Positions 1 to 7,855 of a stretch of 49,911 bases of DNA are shown in pieces. A model generated the notes under the pieces. That model was not told the origin of the DNA, searched no databases, and saw only the letters and a program-made list of their open reading frames with translations. The stretch spans positions 1-49,911 of the forward strand of contig JAGHAC010000046.1 of NCBI GenBank assembly GCA_021161645.1, given 5' to 3'. A program made the translations under genes and the position numbers. Origin of the DNA: a bacterium (lineage in GTDB: Bacteria; Patescibacteriota; Minisyncoccia; Minisyncoccales; PEYH01). Every line of letters starts with the position of its first letter. Positions within the stretch are counted from its first letter, which is position 1.

Positions 1-3
1 GAA

Positions 4-768
4 ATGTATAGCTCTTACCATCCCAAGATGAGTCCTAGAAAATATCGCTTCAAATTGAATAATCAGATATTTATTGTTTTTTCTCTATTAGTATTGGGAG
101 TTTTTAGTTTTTATGCTCAAGGAGTTTTTGGAGTAATAGATTCTGGAGGGGGAGGGGGAGGCAATGTATCCCTATTTCTTTATATTGAAAATCCTACAAT
201 TTTTGTTGGTAATAGTGTTGCCGGAACTGCTACTGTAAAAATATATGGAGAGAAAGCTCTTTCTTGTAACACCACCGTGAATTTTGGTGAGAGGTCGGGA
301 GATACTAAAAATATGTTAAGCTTTAATTGTGAATACAATCCGCAAGAAAACGCCGGGTCTAAATTCACAGAATGTTCCCAAACTTTTTCTTATCTTTACA
401 AAGATGAGGGTGAATATAAAATTCATATGAAAACTGATTGTGGCACCACATCATATGAGAGATTCCACACTGTTAAAGTAATCGCTCGTCCGACCACGGG
501 TATCTCTGGCATAGAGTCTCCTATTCAAAGCACCACTATTGAGGAATTACTTGAGCGTATAGGAACAATACTACAAAACATTATTATTGCCTTGGGGATT
601 TTTGTATTAATCATAGCCGGCTATTATTTTATGGCTGCTGGGACTAACCCTCGATATGTTTTAAAGGCAAAAAGAATTATAGTTTGGGTATTTGTAGCGC
701 TAGGTATTGCTATACTCGCAAAAGGAATTATCTTTTTTATTACCCATATGTTTTCTTCATCTTCTTAA
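4..768 (+). CDS. T4SS pilin-like membrane protein (PF18895-type C-terminus)
   Basis: This is probably a pilin-like structural subunit of the Patescibacteria type IV secretion-like apparatus. A hydrophobic N-terminal segment (about residues 20-45) is followed by a Gly6 run near residues 48-53, an extracytoplasmic beta-rich region of about 120 residues with several Cys, and a C-terminal pair of membrane helices (about 190-210 and 225-248) joined by a short basic loop containing AGTNPRYVLKAKR. That two-helix hairpin is typical of VirB2/TrbC-like pilins and of the CPR T4SS_pilin family. The reading frame stays open to the window edge, so the ATG at 4 may be internal and the gene may be 5' partial; ATG at 28 is another option. 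It lies 3 nt upstream of the VirB6/TrbL-like gene, which supports joint expression. The family call is by pattern only. Confidence 0.72.
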   Translation: MYSSYHPKMSPRKYRFKLNNQIFIVFSLLVLGVFSFYAQGVFGVIDSGGGGGGNVSLFLYIENPTIFVGNSVAGTATVKIYGEKALSCNTTVNFGERSGDTKNMLSFNCEYNPQENAGSKFTECSQTFSYLYKDEGEYKIHMKTDCGTTSYERFHTVKVIARPTTGISGIESPIQSTTIEELLERIGTILQNIIIALGIFVLIIAGYYFMAAGTNPRYVLKAKRIIVWVFVALGIAILAKGIIFFITHMFSSSS

Positions 769-771
769 ATT

Positions 772-2982
772 ATGAGAAAAAAAATTACTATTTTCTTATT
801 TCTTGTTCTCACTCTTCTCTTTGCTCCTCATTTAACCCAGGCGGCGTCTGTTTTAGGAATACTCGGAAGCATCTTGGCTATTGTCTTATCACCTGTAATA
901 GCAGTTTTTACTTTAATTACCCGTCTTTTTTTTGTCTGGTCTGCCACTGTTCTAGTTTGGGTAGCGAATCCTTCTTTTATAAAAGTTTCTTTTACGAGAA
1001 ATGAATTTGTTCAGGAAGGATGGACTATTACTAGAGACTTCACTTATATGTTTTTCCTTCTTATCTTGGTCGCAATAGGTTTTGCTACCGCTCTCAGAAT
1101 TAAGGGTTACGAAGTAAGCAAAACCCTTCCTCGCCTGATAGGAGTTGCTCTCCTAATTAATTTTACGCCCGTGATATGCGGCGTAGTCATTGATGCTAGC
1201 AATATTTTTATGAACTTCTTTCTTTCTGCTGGTGGAGCTGGATATTCGGGCATCATAAACACAATAACCGATCTAGCAAAAAACGTAGCCGATGCTCTTT
1301 ATACTTCATCTGCAAGAAATCTCTTAAATGGTCAACTCTTATTTCAAGGATTAGGAATTATTCTTTTTAATATTATGGGAGCGTTCGTGATGATCTTGAT
1401 GGCAGGATTGTTCTTAATAAGATATATGGCTTTGTGGACCTTGGTTATTTTATCTCCCTTGGGTTTTGCTGCTCTTATCTTACCCTCTACCCAAAAATAT
1501 TGGGGAATATGGTGGAAACAATTTCTTAACTGGTGTTTTGTAGGGGTAGGAGCTTCTTTTTTTCTTTACCTTTCTCAAAAAATGGCTGAATTTGTGCATA
1601 GTTACATTGCTGTTCCGCCTACAGAAAGTACTGCTCTGGGATTATTATTGGTTAGATTCTTACCTCTTATATTTTTAGTAATTGGCTTCTTTGCCACTAC
1701 TAACGCCTCTGCTATGGGAGCTAGTCAGACGCTTAATTTTATGAAAAAACAAATAGGGCGGGCTAGAAAAAAAATTATTGAACCTAGAACTAAAGATTTC
1801 CTTCGAGCATATCAGGAAAAAGTGCTGGGTCGCCCAAAAGTAAGACAAGCGATGCAAAAACTTCAAACCCTCCGCCCTCCTCAAAAATTCGGAAAAGCAG
1901 GGAAAGTTCTTGCTCCTGCTACTTGGACAATAAGGAAGCTTTCGCAGGGAACTAGCTATGTTACCGGCACCCCCGAGTCAACCCTTGCATATTTCACACG
2001 AGACAAAAAAGGTCTAGAAAGCTCCTCATATCCCGCCCTTGTAAGCACATTAACTGCCTCAGGTGCAACCGTGCCGCTTTCTAAAAAATTAGCCGCTCTC
2101 TCAATTTTACAAGAACGAGGACAACTTAAAGAGGCAATTAAAAACGGTCTTATTTCTCCAGAGCAAGTATTAAATATTTTATCTGGCATCTACAAACACA
2201 GAGCTCTTTCCAAAAAACATAAAAAAGTAATAGAAGGTCTAGAGCGCTCCCTCTATCTTCAGACAAAGGACCAAAAACAAAGAGATAATATTCTAGCTCG
2301 TATTGTCAGAAACAGGGCAGCAGGTGAGGGTAAAACAGTCGAGGAATGGGAAGCAGAAAATATTAAGGGTAAAGGGTACCGCGATTACGAGCAGATAATT
2401 CTTACCTCTCTTAAAACACCTGAAGACATCGAATCTTTTGCCGGTAAACTAAAGGAAGGAATGGTTGAGAAGTTCTTAGAAAAAGCATCTCCATCCCAAG
2501 TAAGAAAATGGGCAGAAAACTTAGGAAATGAATTTAACAATTTATACAGCAAAATACTTAATGAAAAAGGTGCTGCTTGGCTTGCTGAAATTGATTCCAA
2601 CACTAATAATCCTCGAAACCTTCCTCTGTTAAAATATGCTGTAAGCACTGCAGCTCAGGCATATTTACCTACTCCTCATAAATTCGAAGAAACCGCTGTA
2701 AACTTTGTAGTGAAAAAAGCGCAGGAATATTCTTCTAAGATCCGGGGTGCCGGCAAGAATACTTCTCAGCTGAAAAGTCTTCTAACAAATCTAGAACGAG
2801 AAAAAAATAGCATCTTGTCAAATCCAAAATTAACTGACGAACAAAAAGGCATTTATGAATCATTCTTTGACTCCTATGGAAAGGCTATAAGAGATTTAAT
2901 TCGCAGCCAACAGACAGAAACAGACAGCGGTGGAACAAGATATGGCGATGGTTCTGGTGGCGGTGGTCGATATCCACAATAA
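772..2982 (+). CDS. VirB6/TrbL-like polytopic T4SS membrane protein
   Basis: This is likely the polytopic inner-membrane channel component (VirB6/TrbL type) of the secretion-like apparatus. A signal-like N-terminus (residues 1-25) is followed by about seven hydrophobic segments up to residue ~325: the first near 28-60, then 90-108, 120-150, 190-220, 222-240, 255-270 and 295-315. The remaining 400 residues form a soluble, charged, Lys/Glu-rich cytoplasmic-type domain ending in a Gly/Ser-rich tail. Total length is 736 aa, longer than classical VirB6 (about 300 aa), because of that tail. It follows the pilin gene by 3 nt and ends at a hairpin terminator. VirB6-like proteins have low sequence identity, so the call rests on topology and neighbours (pilin, PrgI, VirB4). 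Confidence 0.72.
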   Translation: MRKKITIFLFLVLTLLFAPHLTQAASVLGILGSILAIVLSPVIAVFTLITRLFFVWSATVLVWVANPSFIKVSFTRNEFVQEGWTITRDFTYMFFLLILVAIGFATALRIKGYEVSKTLPRLIGVALLINFTPVICGVVIDASNIFMNFFLSAGGAGYSGIINTITDLAKNVADALYTSSARNLLNGQLLFQGLGIILFNIMGAFVMILMAGLFLIRYMALWTLVILSPLGFAALILPSTQKYWGIWWKQFLNWCFVGVGASFFLYLSQKMAEFVHSYIAVPPTESTALGLLLVRFLPLIFLVIGFFATTNASAMGASQTLNFMKKQIGRARKKIIEPRTKDFLRAYQEKVLGRPKVRQAMQKLQTLRPPQKFGKAGKVLAPATWTIRKLSQGTSYVTGTPESTLAYFTRDKKGLESSSYPALVSTLTASGATVPLSKKLAALSILQERGQLKEAIKNGLISPEQVLNILSGIYKHRALSKKHKKVIEGLERSLYLQTKDQKQRDNILARIVRNRAAGEGKTVEEWEAENIKGKGYRDYEQIILTSLKTPEDIESFAGKLKEGMVEKFLEKASPSQVRKWAENLGNEFNNLYSKILNEKGAAWLAEIDSNTNNPRNLPLLKYAVSTAAQAYLPTPHKFEETAVNFVVKKAQEYSSKIRGAGKNTSQLKSLLTNLEREKNSILSNPKLTDEQKGIYESFFDSYGKAIRDLIRSQQTETDSGGTRYGDGSGGGGRYPQ

Positions 2983-3006
2983 AGGGGCTGCTTTAAAGCG
3001 GCCCCT
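2983..3006. terminator. Bidirectional hairpin terminator between convergent genes
   Basis: An inverted repeat AGGGGC-T-GCTTT/AAAGC-G-GCCCCT lies between the VirB6-like gene (+) and the SPFH gene (-). The plus strand continues into CTTCTTTTAG and the minus strand into TTTATTG, so it could stop transcription from both sides, although neither U-run is strong. Confidence 0.7.
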
Positions 3007-3012
3007 CTTCTT

Positions 3013-4155
3013 TTAGCCCTTATTTTGGGAACTTTGAAGTTTTTGGGCGAGATATTTTACCAAAGGAGTGATTATCTCTGTAAGCTGAGAAATGATAGGC
3101 TCCAGGGCCACAACCCATTGCTTTTGCTCTGCTGCCGTACCAAGTTTTTCCAAAATTAACGCCTGATCAAGAGCTTTTCTTTTCCCCATTCCTGCTTCTC
3201 CGAGAATTTCAGCCGATTGGACTACAGGACGAACCCTCATTGTAGCTTCTTCTAGCGCCCTATAGGTTGCTGCTTCTGCTGCTCTGCGAGCAACAAGTGG
3301 TTCTTGACGTGCTTTTTCTATGTTTTCTGGCAATTCTTGGCCTGTAAATTTTGCCGAAACTATTTTTATGCCCATGTCGGCTGCCTGGCTCTGTATCTGT
3401 TCGAGTTCTTTACATATAGTCTCGTGGATTATCGACACCGTCTTGATTCTTTGTTTCTCTAGTTCAAGTTCATCTAATAGGGGTTGGAGTAATGTTGATT
3501 TCGATGCCCCTAGCTCGATTTCTCTTTTCAAGCTTGCAATCCTTTCTTCCAAATTTCTGATTTTTACTTGGTCGATTCCGGGCGATTCTTTGATTCTTTC
3601 AAGTAAATCCCCCAGAATCATTCCACTATCCACAGCTTCTCTTACAGTGAATGTCTGAACAAAGCGCGGCAACAGACTTTCAAACGCATCTCTCACCCAC
3701 TCCCTCCAAAACTTTACATTGTATATTACCCTTTGGGGATTATCCGGATCTATTGTTATGTACACTATAGGGTATCTAGGAATAACTGAACCATCAACCA
3801 GGTCTAACTCATATGTTTGTTCGGTAAATAATTCGATAGGCTGTATTCGTATGTCCACTCTTTCTCTGACTGTATCTACAAAAGGCAACTTAAAATTCCA
3901 ACCTGGGAAAAACACTCTATGGAACTTTCCAAGACGCTCTATTATCCAGCGTTCCGGCTCTTCTACTATCACAATACAAAACAAATATAAGGCGCCTGTT
4001 ATAAGAAAAATTCCGCCAAGAATAGGCGCTATACCAAAATAGATCCCCTGAACCGCGACGAGAATTCCTAAAATCAATAAAGTGATCCTTGCTATCCCCA
4101 GCCAACGCCTCTGTCTTTCGATGCTAGTTAATTGTTTCTCTTCCTTTTCAGCCAT
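3013..4155 (-). CDS. SPFH/band 7 (prohibitin-like) membrane protein
   Basis: This is an SPFH (stomatin/prohibitin/flotillin/HflK) domain protein, a family of membrane-anchored scaffold proteins. Two adjacent hydrophobic segments (about residues 18-38 and 42-62) are followed by a band 7 region with WIIERLGKFHRVFFPGWNFKLP, typical of the domain start, and a long helical region rich in Glu/Lys/Ala (about 185-330). The start is placed at 4155 and not at the in-frame ATG at 4170, because GGGAGG sits 7 nt upstream of 4155, one of the few clear Shine-Dalgarno sites in the window. The gene is on the strand opposite to the secretion locus that flanks it and has its own promoter (4201-4230). A role in organising the secretion complex is possible but only suggested by position. 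Confidence 0.85.
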   Translation of the reverse strand: MAEKEEKQLTSIERQRRWLGIARITLLILGILVAVQGIYFGIAPILGGIFLITGALYLFCIVIVEEPERWIIERLGKFHRVFFPGWNFKLPFVDTVRERVDIRIQPIELFTEQTYELDLVDGSVIPRYPIVYITIDPDNPQRVIYNVKFWREWVRDAFESLLPRFVQTFTVREAVDSGMILGDLLERIKESPGIDQVKIRNLEERIASLKREIELGASKSTLLQPLLDELELEKQRIKTVSIIHETICKELEQIQSQAADMGIKIVSAKFTGQELPENIEKARQEPLVARRAAEAATYRALEEATMRVRPVVQSAEILGEAGMGKRKALDQALILEKLGTAAEQKQWVVALEPIISQLTEIITPLVKYLAQKLQSSQNKG

Positions 4156-4200
4156 TTTTATTCCTCCCATTTACTTTTTGAAGGTTCTTCTTACTAATAA

Positions 4201-4230
4201 AGTATACCATAATTAAGTCTCTCTTGTCAA
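4201..4230 (-). promoter_or_regulatory. Sigma70-type promoter of the SPFH gene
   Basis: On the minus strand TTGACA (4230-4225) is followed by an 18-bp spacer and TATACT (4206-4201). TGG directly before the -10 gives an extended -10 (TGnTATACT). The SPFH start codon lies about 45 nt downstream. Confidence 0.7.
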
Positions 4231-4272
4231 ACCTTACTTATTGTCTTTGTTTTCAAAATTATGATAAAATAA

Positions 4273-4281
4273 TGATATAAT
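4273..4281 (+). promoter_or_regulatory. Extended -10 promoter for the PrgI-VirB4 operon
   Basis: TGATATAAT (TGnTATAAT) lies 20 nt upstream of the ATG at 4302. No good -35 is visible at 17 bp (TCAAAA). The transcript would have a leader of about 14 nt without a Shine-Dalgarno sequence. It sits back to back with the SPFH promoter. Confidence 0.6.
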
Positions 4282-4301
4282 GTAACACATAAACAAATTT
4301 T

Positions 4302-4616
4302 ATGGAGCTATCATCTCAAACATATTGGAAAGCATATCAAAAACTTCCCCCTGTGCTTAAGGAAATGATTTTTTCGCCAGATACAGCAGAGGCCATTTGG
4401 GGTATAGCAAAAATTTGTGAGATAGACCGCACTGCCACCTTGGCGAAAATTATAGGAGATGTGCTCTCTGGCTTCCTTCCTCCCGAAAAATTTAAAGAAG
4501 CTGCTCAAAAGCAATTGGGCCTAGACGAGGAAAAAGCAAAAAAGCTTGAAATATATGTTAACCATTACATTTTTGATTTGGTAAGAGACGAACTTAATCA
4601 ACTATACGCTGAATAA
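4302..4616 (+). CDS. Small helical protein of unknown function, first gene of the PrgI-VirB4 operon
   Basis: I do not recognise this 104-aa protein. It has no signal peptide or membrane segment and appears all-helical, with a moderately acidic C-terminal half (LGLDEEKAKKLEIYVNHYI). It is the first gene after the 4273 promoter and is 2 nt upstream of the PrgI-like gene, so it is almost certainly co-expressed with the secretion ATPase genes. A cytoplasmic accessory or regulatory subunit is a reasonable guess from position only. No Shine-Dalgarno is seen before the ATG. Confidence 0.7.
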   Translation: MELSSQTYWKAYQKLPPVLKEMIFSPDTAEAIWGIAKICEIDRTATLAKIIGDVLSGFLPPEKFKEAAQKQLGLDEEKAKKLEIYVNHYIFDLVRDELNQLYAE

Positions 4617-4618
4617 AT

Positions 4619-5035
4619 ATGGAGTATCCTCTTCCTCAATTTTTGGAAATCAAACCAAAGGTCGCCGGGCCCCTTACCCTACGCCAATTATTATATTTTG
4701 CCGGCGCCCTAATTTTCCTTTTATATTTCTACTTTACTAAATCCCCGGGGGTTTTTCTTCTGATAGCTATACCTGTTATTGGGGCAACCTTTATTTTGGC
4801 GTTTGTAAAAGTAAAAGGTTATCCCATTCCTACGCTAATCCTCCGAGCTATCGGCTACTCTATCAAAGAAAAAGTTTATGTTTGGAGAAAAATCTCTACG
4901 CCCACGCCAACTCTTCCAAGAATCGGGGTTGGAAAACCAATTAAAAAAGAAACAAACAAGGTAATTCCTAAAATAGGCCCTTCAAAAAGCAAACTAAAGG
5001 AATTATCTAAATTAGTTGAAATTCATCCAAGATAA
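4619..5035 (+). CDS. PrgI family inner-membrane protein (VirB3-like)
   Basis: This is a PrgI-family protein (PF12666), an inner-membrane T4SS component thought to work beside VirB4, as VirB3 does. The N-terminal signature PQFLEIKPKVAGPLTLRQLL precedes two adjacent membrane helices (about residues 24-42 and 44-63) and a conserved KGYPIPTLILRAIGYSI segment. The final 50 residues are basic and Pro/Lys-rich. The 138-aa length is normal for the family. It is separated by 2 nt from each neighbour: the upstream small helical gene and the downstream TraC-like gene. Confidence 0.85.
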   Translation: MEYPLPQFLEIKPKVAGPLTLRQLLYFAGALIFLLYFYFTKSPGVFLLIAIPVIGATFILAFVKVKGYPIPTLILRAIGYSIKEKVYVWRKISTPTPTLPRIGVGKPIKKETNKVIPKIGPSKSKLKELSKLVEIHPR

Positions 5036-5037
5036 AT

Positions 5038-5679
5038 ATGCCTTTTTTTTCTACAGGAAGCGCCCAAGTGCTTCTTCCGATTAAACAAATTCGCGATGGA
5101 ATTATCATAATGCGAGACAATAGTCTGCGGGGAATATTAATGGTTTCTTCCATTAATTTTGAACTTAGGTCTTATGAAGAGCAGGAAGCTATTATCTTTC
5201 AATTTCAAAATTTCTTGAACTCCTTAGATTTTTCCTGTCAAATATTAGTCAATTCTCGCAAAATTAACATTACCGGCTACCTTGACCTTCTCAAAAGAGC
5301 AGAAGAAACACAAACTAATTCTCTTTTGAAGCAACAGATTATTGAATATAGAAAATTTATTGATCAATTAGTCGCGGGTGGTTCAATAATGAATAAAAAT
5401 TTCTATTTAATTATTCCTTTCTTTTTGGGTGAGAAAAAGAAAACCGATATATTTCGCCTCAAAACAATCCCTCGTCTTACCGAAGAACTCTATCAGCAAT
5501 ACAGGAGACATCTTTATCAAAGAATGGAATTTTTGGCCTTAGGATTAAGAAGATGTGCCCTTTGGGCAATGCCTTTGAAAACCGAAGAAATTATAGAACT
5601 TTTGTGGAGTTATTATCATCCCAAAGAAGCACAGGTTGGATATTATCCTGAGATCCCTCCTGAACTAATTATTGGTTAA
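5038..5679 (+). CDS. TraC/VirB4 N-terminal-like protein, no ATPase motifs
   Basis: This 213-aa cytoplasmic protein resembles the N-terminal region of TraC/VirB4-type conjugation ATPases: a start with LLPIKQIRDGIIIMRDNSLRGILMV, then a helical LRSYEEQEAIIFQFQNFLNSL segment and a FYLIIPFF strand. It has no Walker A or B motif. It precedes the full VirB4 gene by 2 nt. Such stand-alone domain genes beside virB4 occur in CPR and Gram-positive conjugation loci, where their job is not well defined; a structural partner of VirB4 is the natural guess. The assignment is by pattern, not by alignment. Confidence 0.65.
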   Translation: MPFFSTGSAQVLLPIKQIRDGIIIMRDNSLRGILMVSSINFELRSYEEQEAIIFQFQNFLNSLDFSCQILVNSRKINITGYLDLLKRAEETQTNSLLKQQIIEYRKFIDQLVAGGSIMNKNFYLIIPFFLGEKKKTDIFRLKTIPRLTEELYQQYRRHLYQRMEFLALGLRRCALWAMPLKTEEIIELLWSYYHPKEAQVGYYPEIPPELIIG

Positions 5680-5681
5680 TT

Positions 5682-7457
5682 ATGTCTTTCTCTTTTCTCA
5701 AAAACATTATTCCCTCCCGTCCTCAACCTCAAGCAATGACTCTGCTGGATTTTATTGCTCCGCCCGCAATAAAGGTAGGCTCAAACTACATTCAAATAGG
5801 CGAAAAACTTGCTCGTTCATATTTCATCTTTTCTTTTCCTCGATATTTAACCACCGGATGGCTTTCTCCGTTAATTAATCTTGATGTCCCTCTTGATATA
5901 TCTATTTTTCTTCATCCAATAGACACGGGTTTAGTTTTAAAAAAACTTAGAAAGAAAGTAACTCAGATTCAGTCGGAAATTATGGAAAAAGAAGAGAAAG
6001 GATTGATTAGAGATCCTGTACTAGAAACGGCTTATAGAGACGCCGAAGTTTTAAGAGATCGCTTACAAACCGCCCAAGAAAGAATGTTTGATGTAGGCAT
6101 TTACATAAATGTTTATGCTGATTCTGAAAAAGAACTGGAGAAGACCGAGGCTACCATCCGAGCTATTCTTGAATCTAAGCTTGTATATATCAAACCCGCC
6201 CTATACCAACAAGAAAAGGGACTAATTTCGTCGTCACCATATGCCTTAGACCAACTGAATGTGCACACACCGATGAATACCAGCCCTCTCTCTACTCTTT
6301 TCCCTTTTGTTTCCTTTGATTTAAGCTCTAATGAGGGAATTTTATATGGCATTAACCAACACAATAACTCATTAATTTTATTTGATAGATTCAGCCTGGA
6401 AAACGCCAATATGGTTGTTTTTGGTAAATCGGGCGGAGGAAAATCATACGCGGTAAAATTAGAGATTTTGAGATATCTTATGCTAGGCGTTGATGTAATT
6501 GTTATTGATCCGGAAAACGAATATAAATTTTTGTGTGATGCAGTTGGTGGAGGTTTTTATAACATTTCTTTAAAATCGCCAAACCACATTAATCCCTTTG
6601 ATTTACCCGAACCTTTAGAAGACGAAACCCCTGAAGAAGTTCTGAGGTCAAATATTATAAACCTTGTAGGGCTTTTAAGGTTAATGCTTGGGGGTTTAAC
6701 GCCCGAAGAAGATTCTATTATAGAGCAAGCAATAACGGAAACCTACGCTGCGAGAGATATAACTGAGAACACTGATCCTAAATTATGGCCTGAACGACTT
6801 CCTCTTCTTTCTGACTTAGAGTCGGTTCTAGAAACGATGGAGGGAGCAGAATCTCTTGTGCAAAGATTAAGAAAGTTTACTAAAGGGGTCTACTCTGGAT
6901 TCTTCAACTACCCTACAAATATAAAAATGGAGAATAATATGGTGGTTTTCGGAATAAAAAACCTTGAACCGGAATTAAGACCGATGGCGATGTATATTAT
7001 TATGCGTTATATATGGAATACTATCAAAGGAGAGTTAAAGAAAAGAATGCTTGTAATTGATGAGGCTTGGTGGCTCATGCAAAACGAAGATAGCGCCTCT
7101 TTTCTGTTTGGAATAGTAAAGCGAGGAAGAAAGTACTGGCTGGGAACTACCACCATCACTCAAGACGTAAATGACTTTATGAAATCAGAATATGGACAGC
7201 CTATTATCTCAAACTCTTCTCTTCAATTATTAATGAAGCAATCTCCGGCAACAATTGCTGTAGTCCAAAAAACTTTTAACCTCACAGATAACGAAAAGGA
7301 TCTGCTTTTAGAGGCTCCTGTAGGAGAGGGAATCTTTTTTGCCGGCGAAAAACATGTTGCTATAAGGGTAGTTTCCTCTTATACAGAACACCAAATTATT
7401 ACTACTTCTCCTGAAGAGCTGGCAAAAATAAAAGAATTAAAAAAGATTAATCAATGA
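5682..7457 (+). CDS. virB4: VirB4/TrbE-family secretion ATPase
   Basis: This is the ATPase that energises the type IV secretion-like apparatus from the cytoplasmic face of the membrane. Residues about 20-235 form the CagE/TrbE/VirB4 N-terminal domain. The C-terminal RecA-like ATPase has Walker A GKSGGGKS (residues 248-255) and Walker B MLVIDEAWW (456-464), followed by GRKYWLGTTTITQDVNDF, characteristic of VirB4. The 591-aa length is somewhat short for VirB4 (about 600-800 aa). It starts 2 nt after the TraC-like gene and its stop overlaps the next start (ATGA). No VirD4 coupling protein or VirB8-10 core is seen in the window, in line with the reduced CPR systems. Confidence 0.92.
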   Translation: MSFSFLKNIIPSRPQPQAMTLLDFIAPPAIKVGSNYIQIGEKLARSYFIFSFPRYLTTGWLSPLINLDVPLDISIFLHPIDTGLVLKKLRKKVTQIQSEIMEKEEKGLIRDPVLETAYRDAEVLRDRLQTAQERMFDVGIYINVYADSEKELEKTEATIRAILESKLVYIKPALYQQEKGLISSSPYALDQLNVHTPMNTSPLSTLFPFVSFDLSSNEGILYGINQHNNSLILFDRFSLENANMVVFGKSGGGKSYAVKLEILRYLMLGVDVIVIDPENEYKFLCDAVGGGFYNISLKSPNHINPFDLPEPLEDETPEEVLRSNIINLVGLLRLMLGGLTPEEDSIIEQAITETYAARDITENTDPKLWPERLPLLSDLESVLETMEGAESLVQRLRKFTKGVYSGFFNYPTNIKMENNMVVFGIKNLEPELRPMAMYIIMRYIWNTIKGELKKRMLVIDEAWWLMQNEDSASFLFGIVKRGRKYWLGTTTITQDVNDFMKSEYGQPIISNSSLQLLMKQSPATIAVVQKTFNLTDNEKDLLLEAPVGEGIFFAGEKHVAIRVVSSYTEHQIITTSPEELAKIKELKKINQ

Positions 7458-7855
7458 TCCCAGAACCGGAAACGCTTTTAGATTTTCTGGTTGCTATAAT
7501 TTTAGACGCTATAGGAGCGCTCTGTCTTATCATTGATTTAACTGGGCTGGGCACAGTTTTTGGCGAAGCGCTTTCGTTTGTCCCCGATATTATTGGCTTT
7601 TTTTATTTTGGGACAGAGCTACTCTTTAAGACTGTTTTGTCAAACACAATGAGTGATATCTCTTCTGTTCCTACCACTGTCTTAGAAGGAATATCTAACA
7701 AAAACACATCCAGGAAGATTGTTAAGACAACTTTAAAAAGAGTAGCTTCTAGATTTGCTTTGTTTTCTATCTTAGAATTTATTCCTGTCGTGGGAAGTTA
7801 TTTTTTCTGGACTCATTATGTTATCTCAAAATCCAAAATGGATCTTAATTCTTAA
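7454..7855 (+). CDS. Small multi-spanning membrane protein of unknown function
   Basis: This 133-aa protein has hydrophobic stretches near residues 8-30, 38-60 and 100-122 and no recognised motif. It overlaps virB4 by 4 nt (ATGA) and the following ectodomain-protein gene by 38 nt, so it is part of the same operon and probably translationally coupled. Position suggests an accessory membrane subunit of the secretion-like complex. No function can be read from the sequence itself. Confidence 0.7.
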   Translation: MIPEPETLLDFLVAIILDAIGALCLIIDLTGLGTVFGEALSFVPDIIGFFYFGTELLFKTVLSNTMSDISSVPTTVLEGISNKNTSRKIVKTTLKRVASRFALFSILEFIPVVGSYFFWTHYVISKSKMDLNS

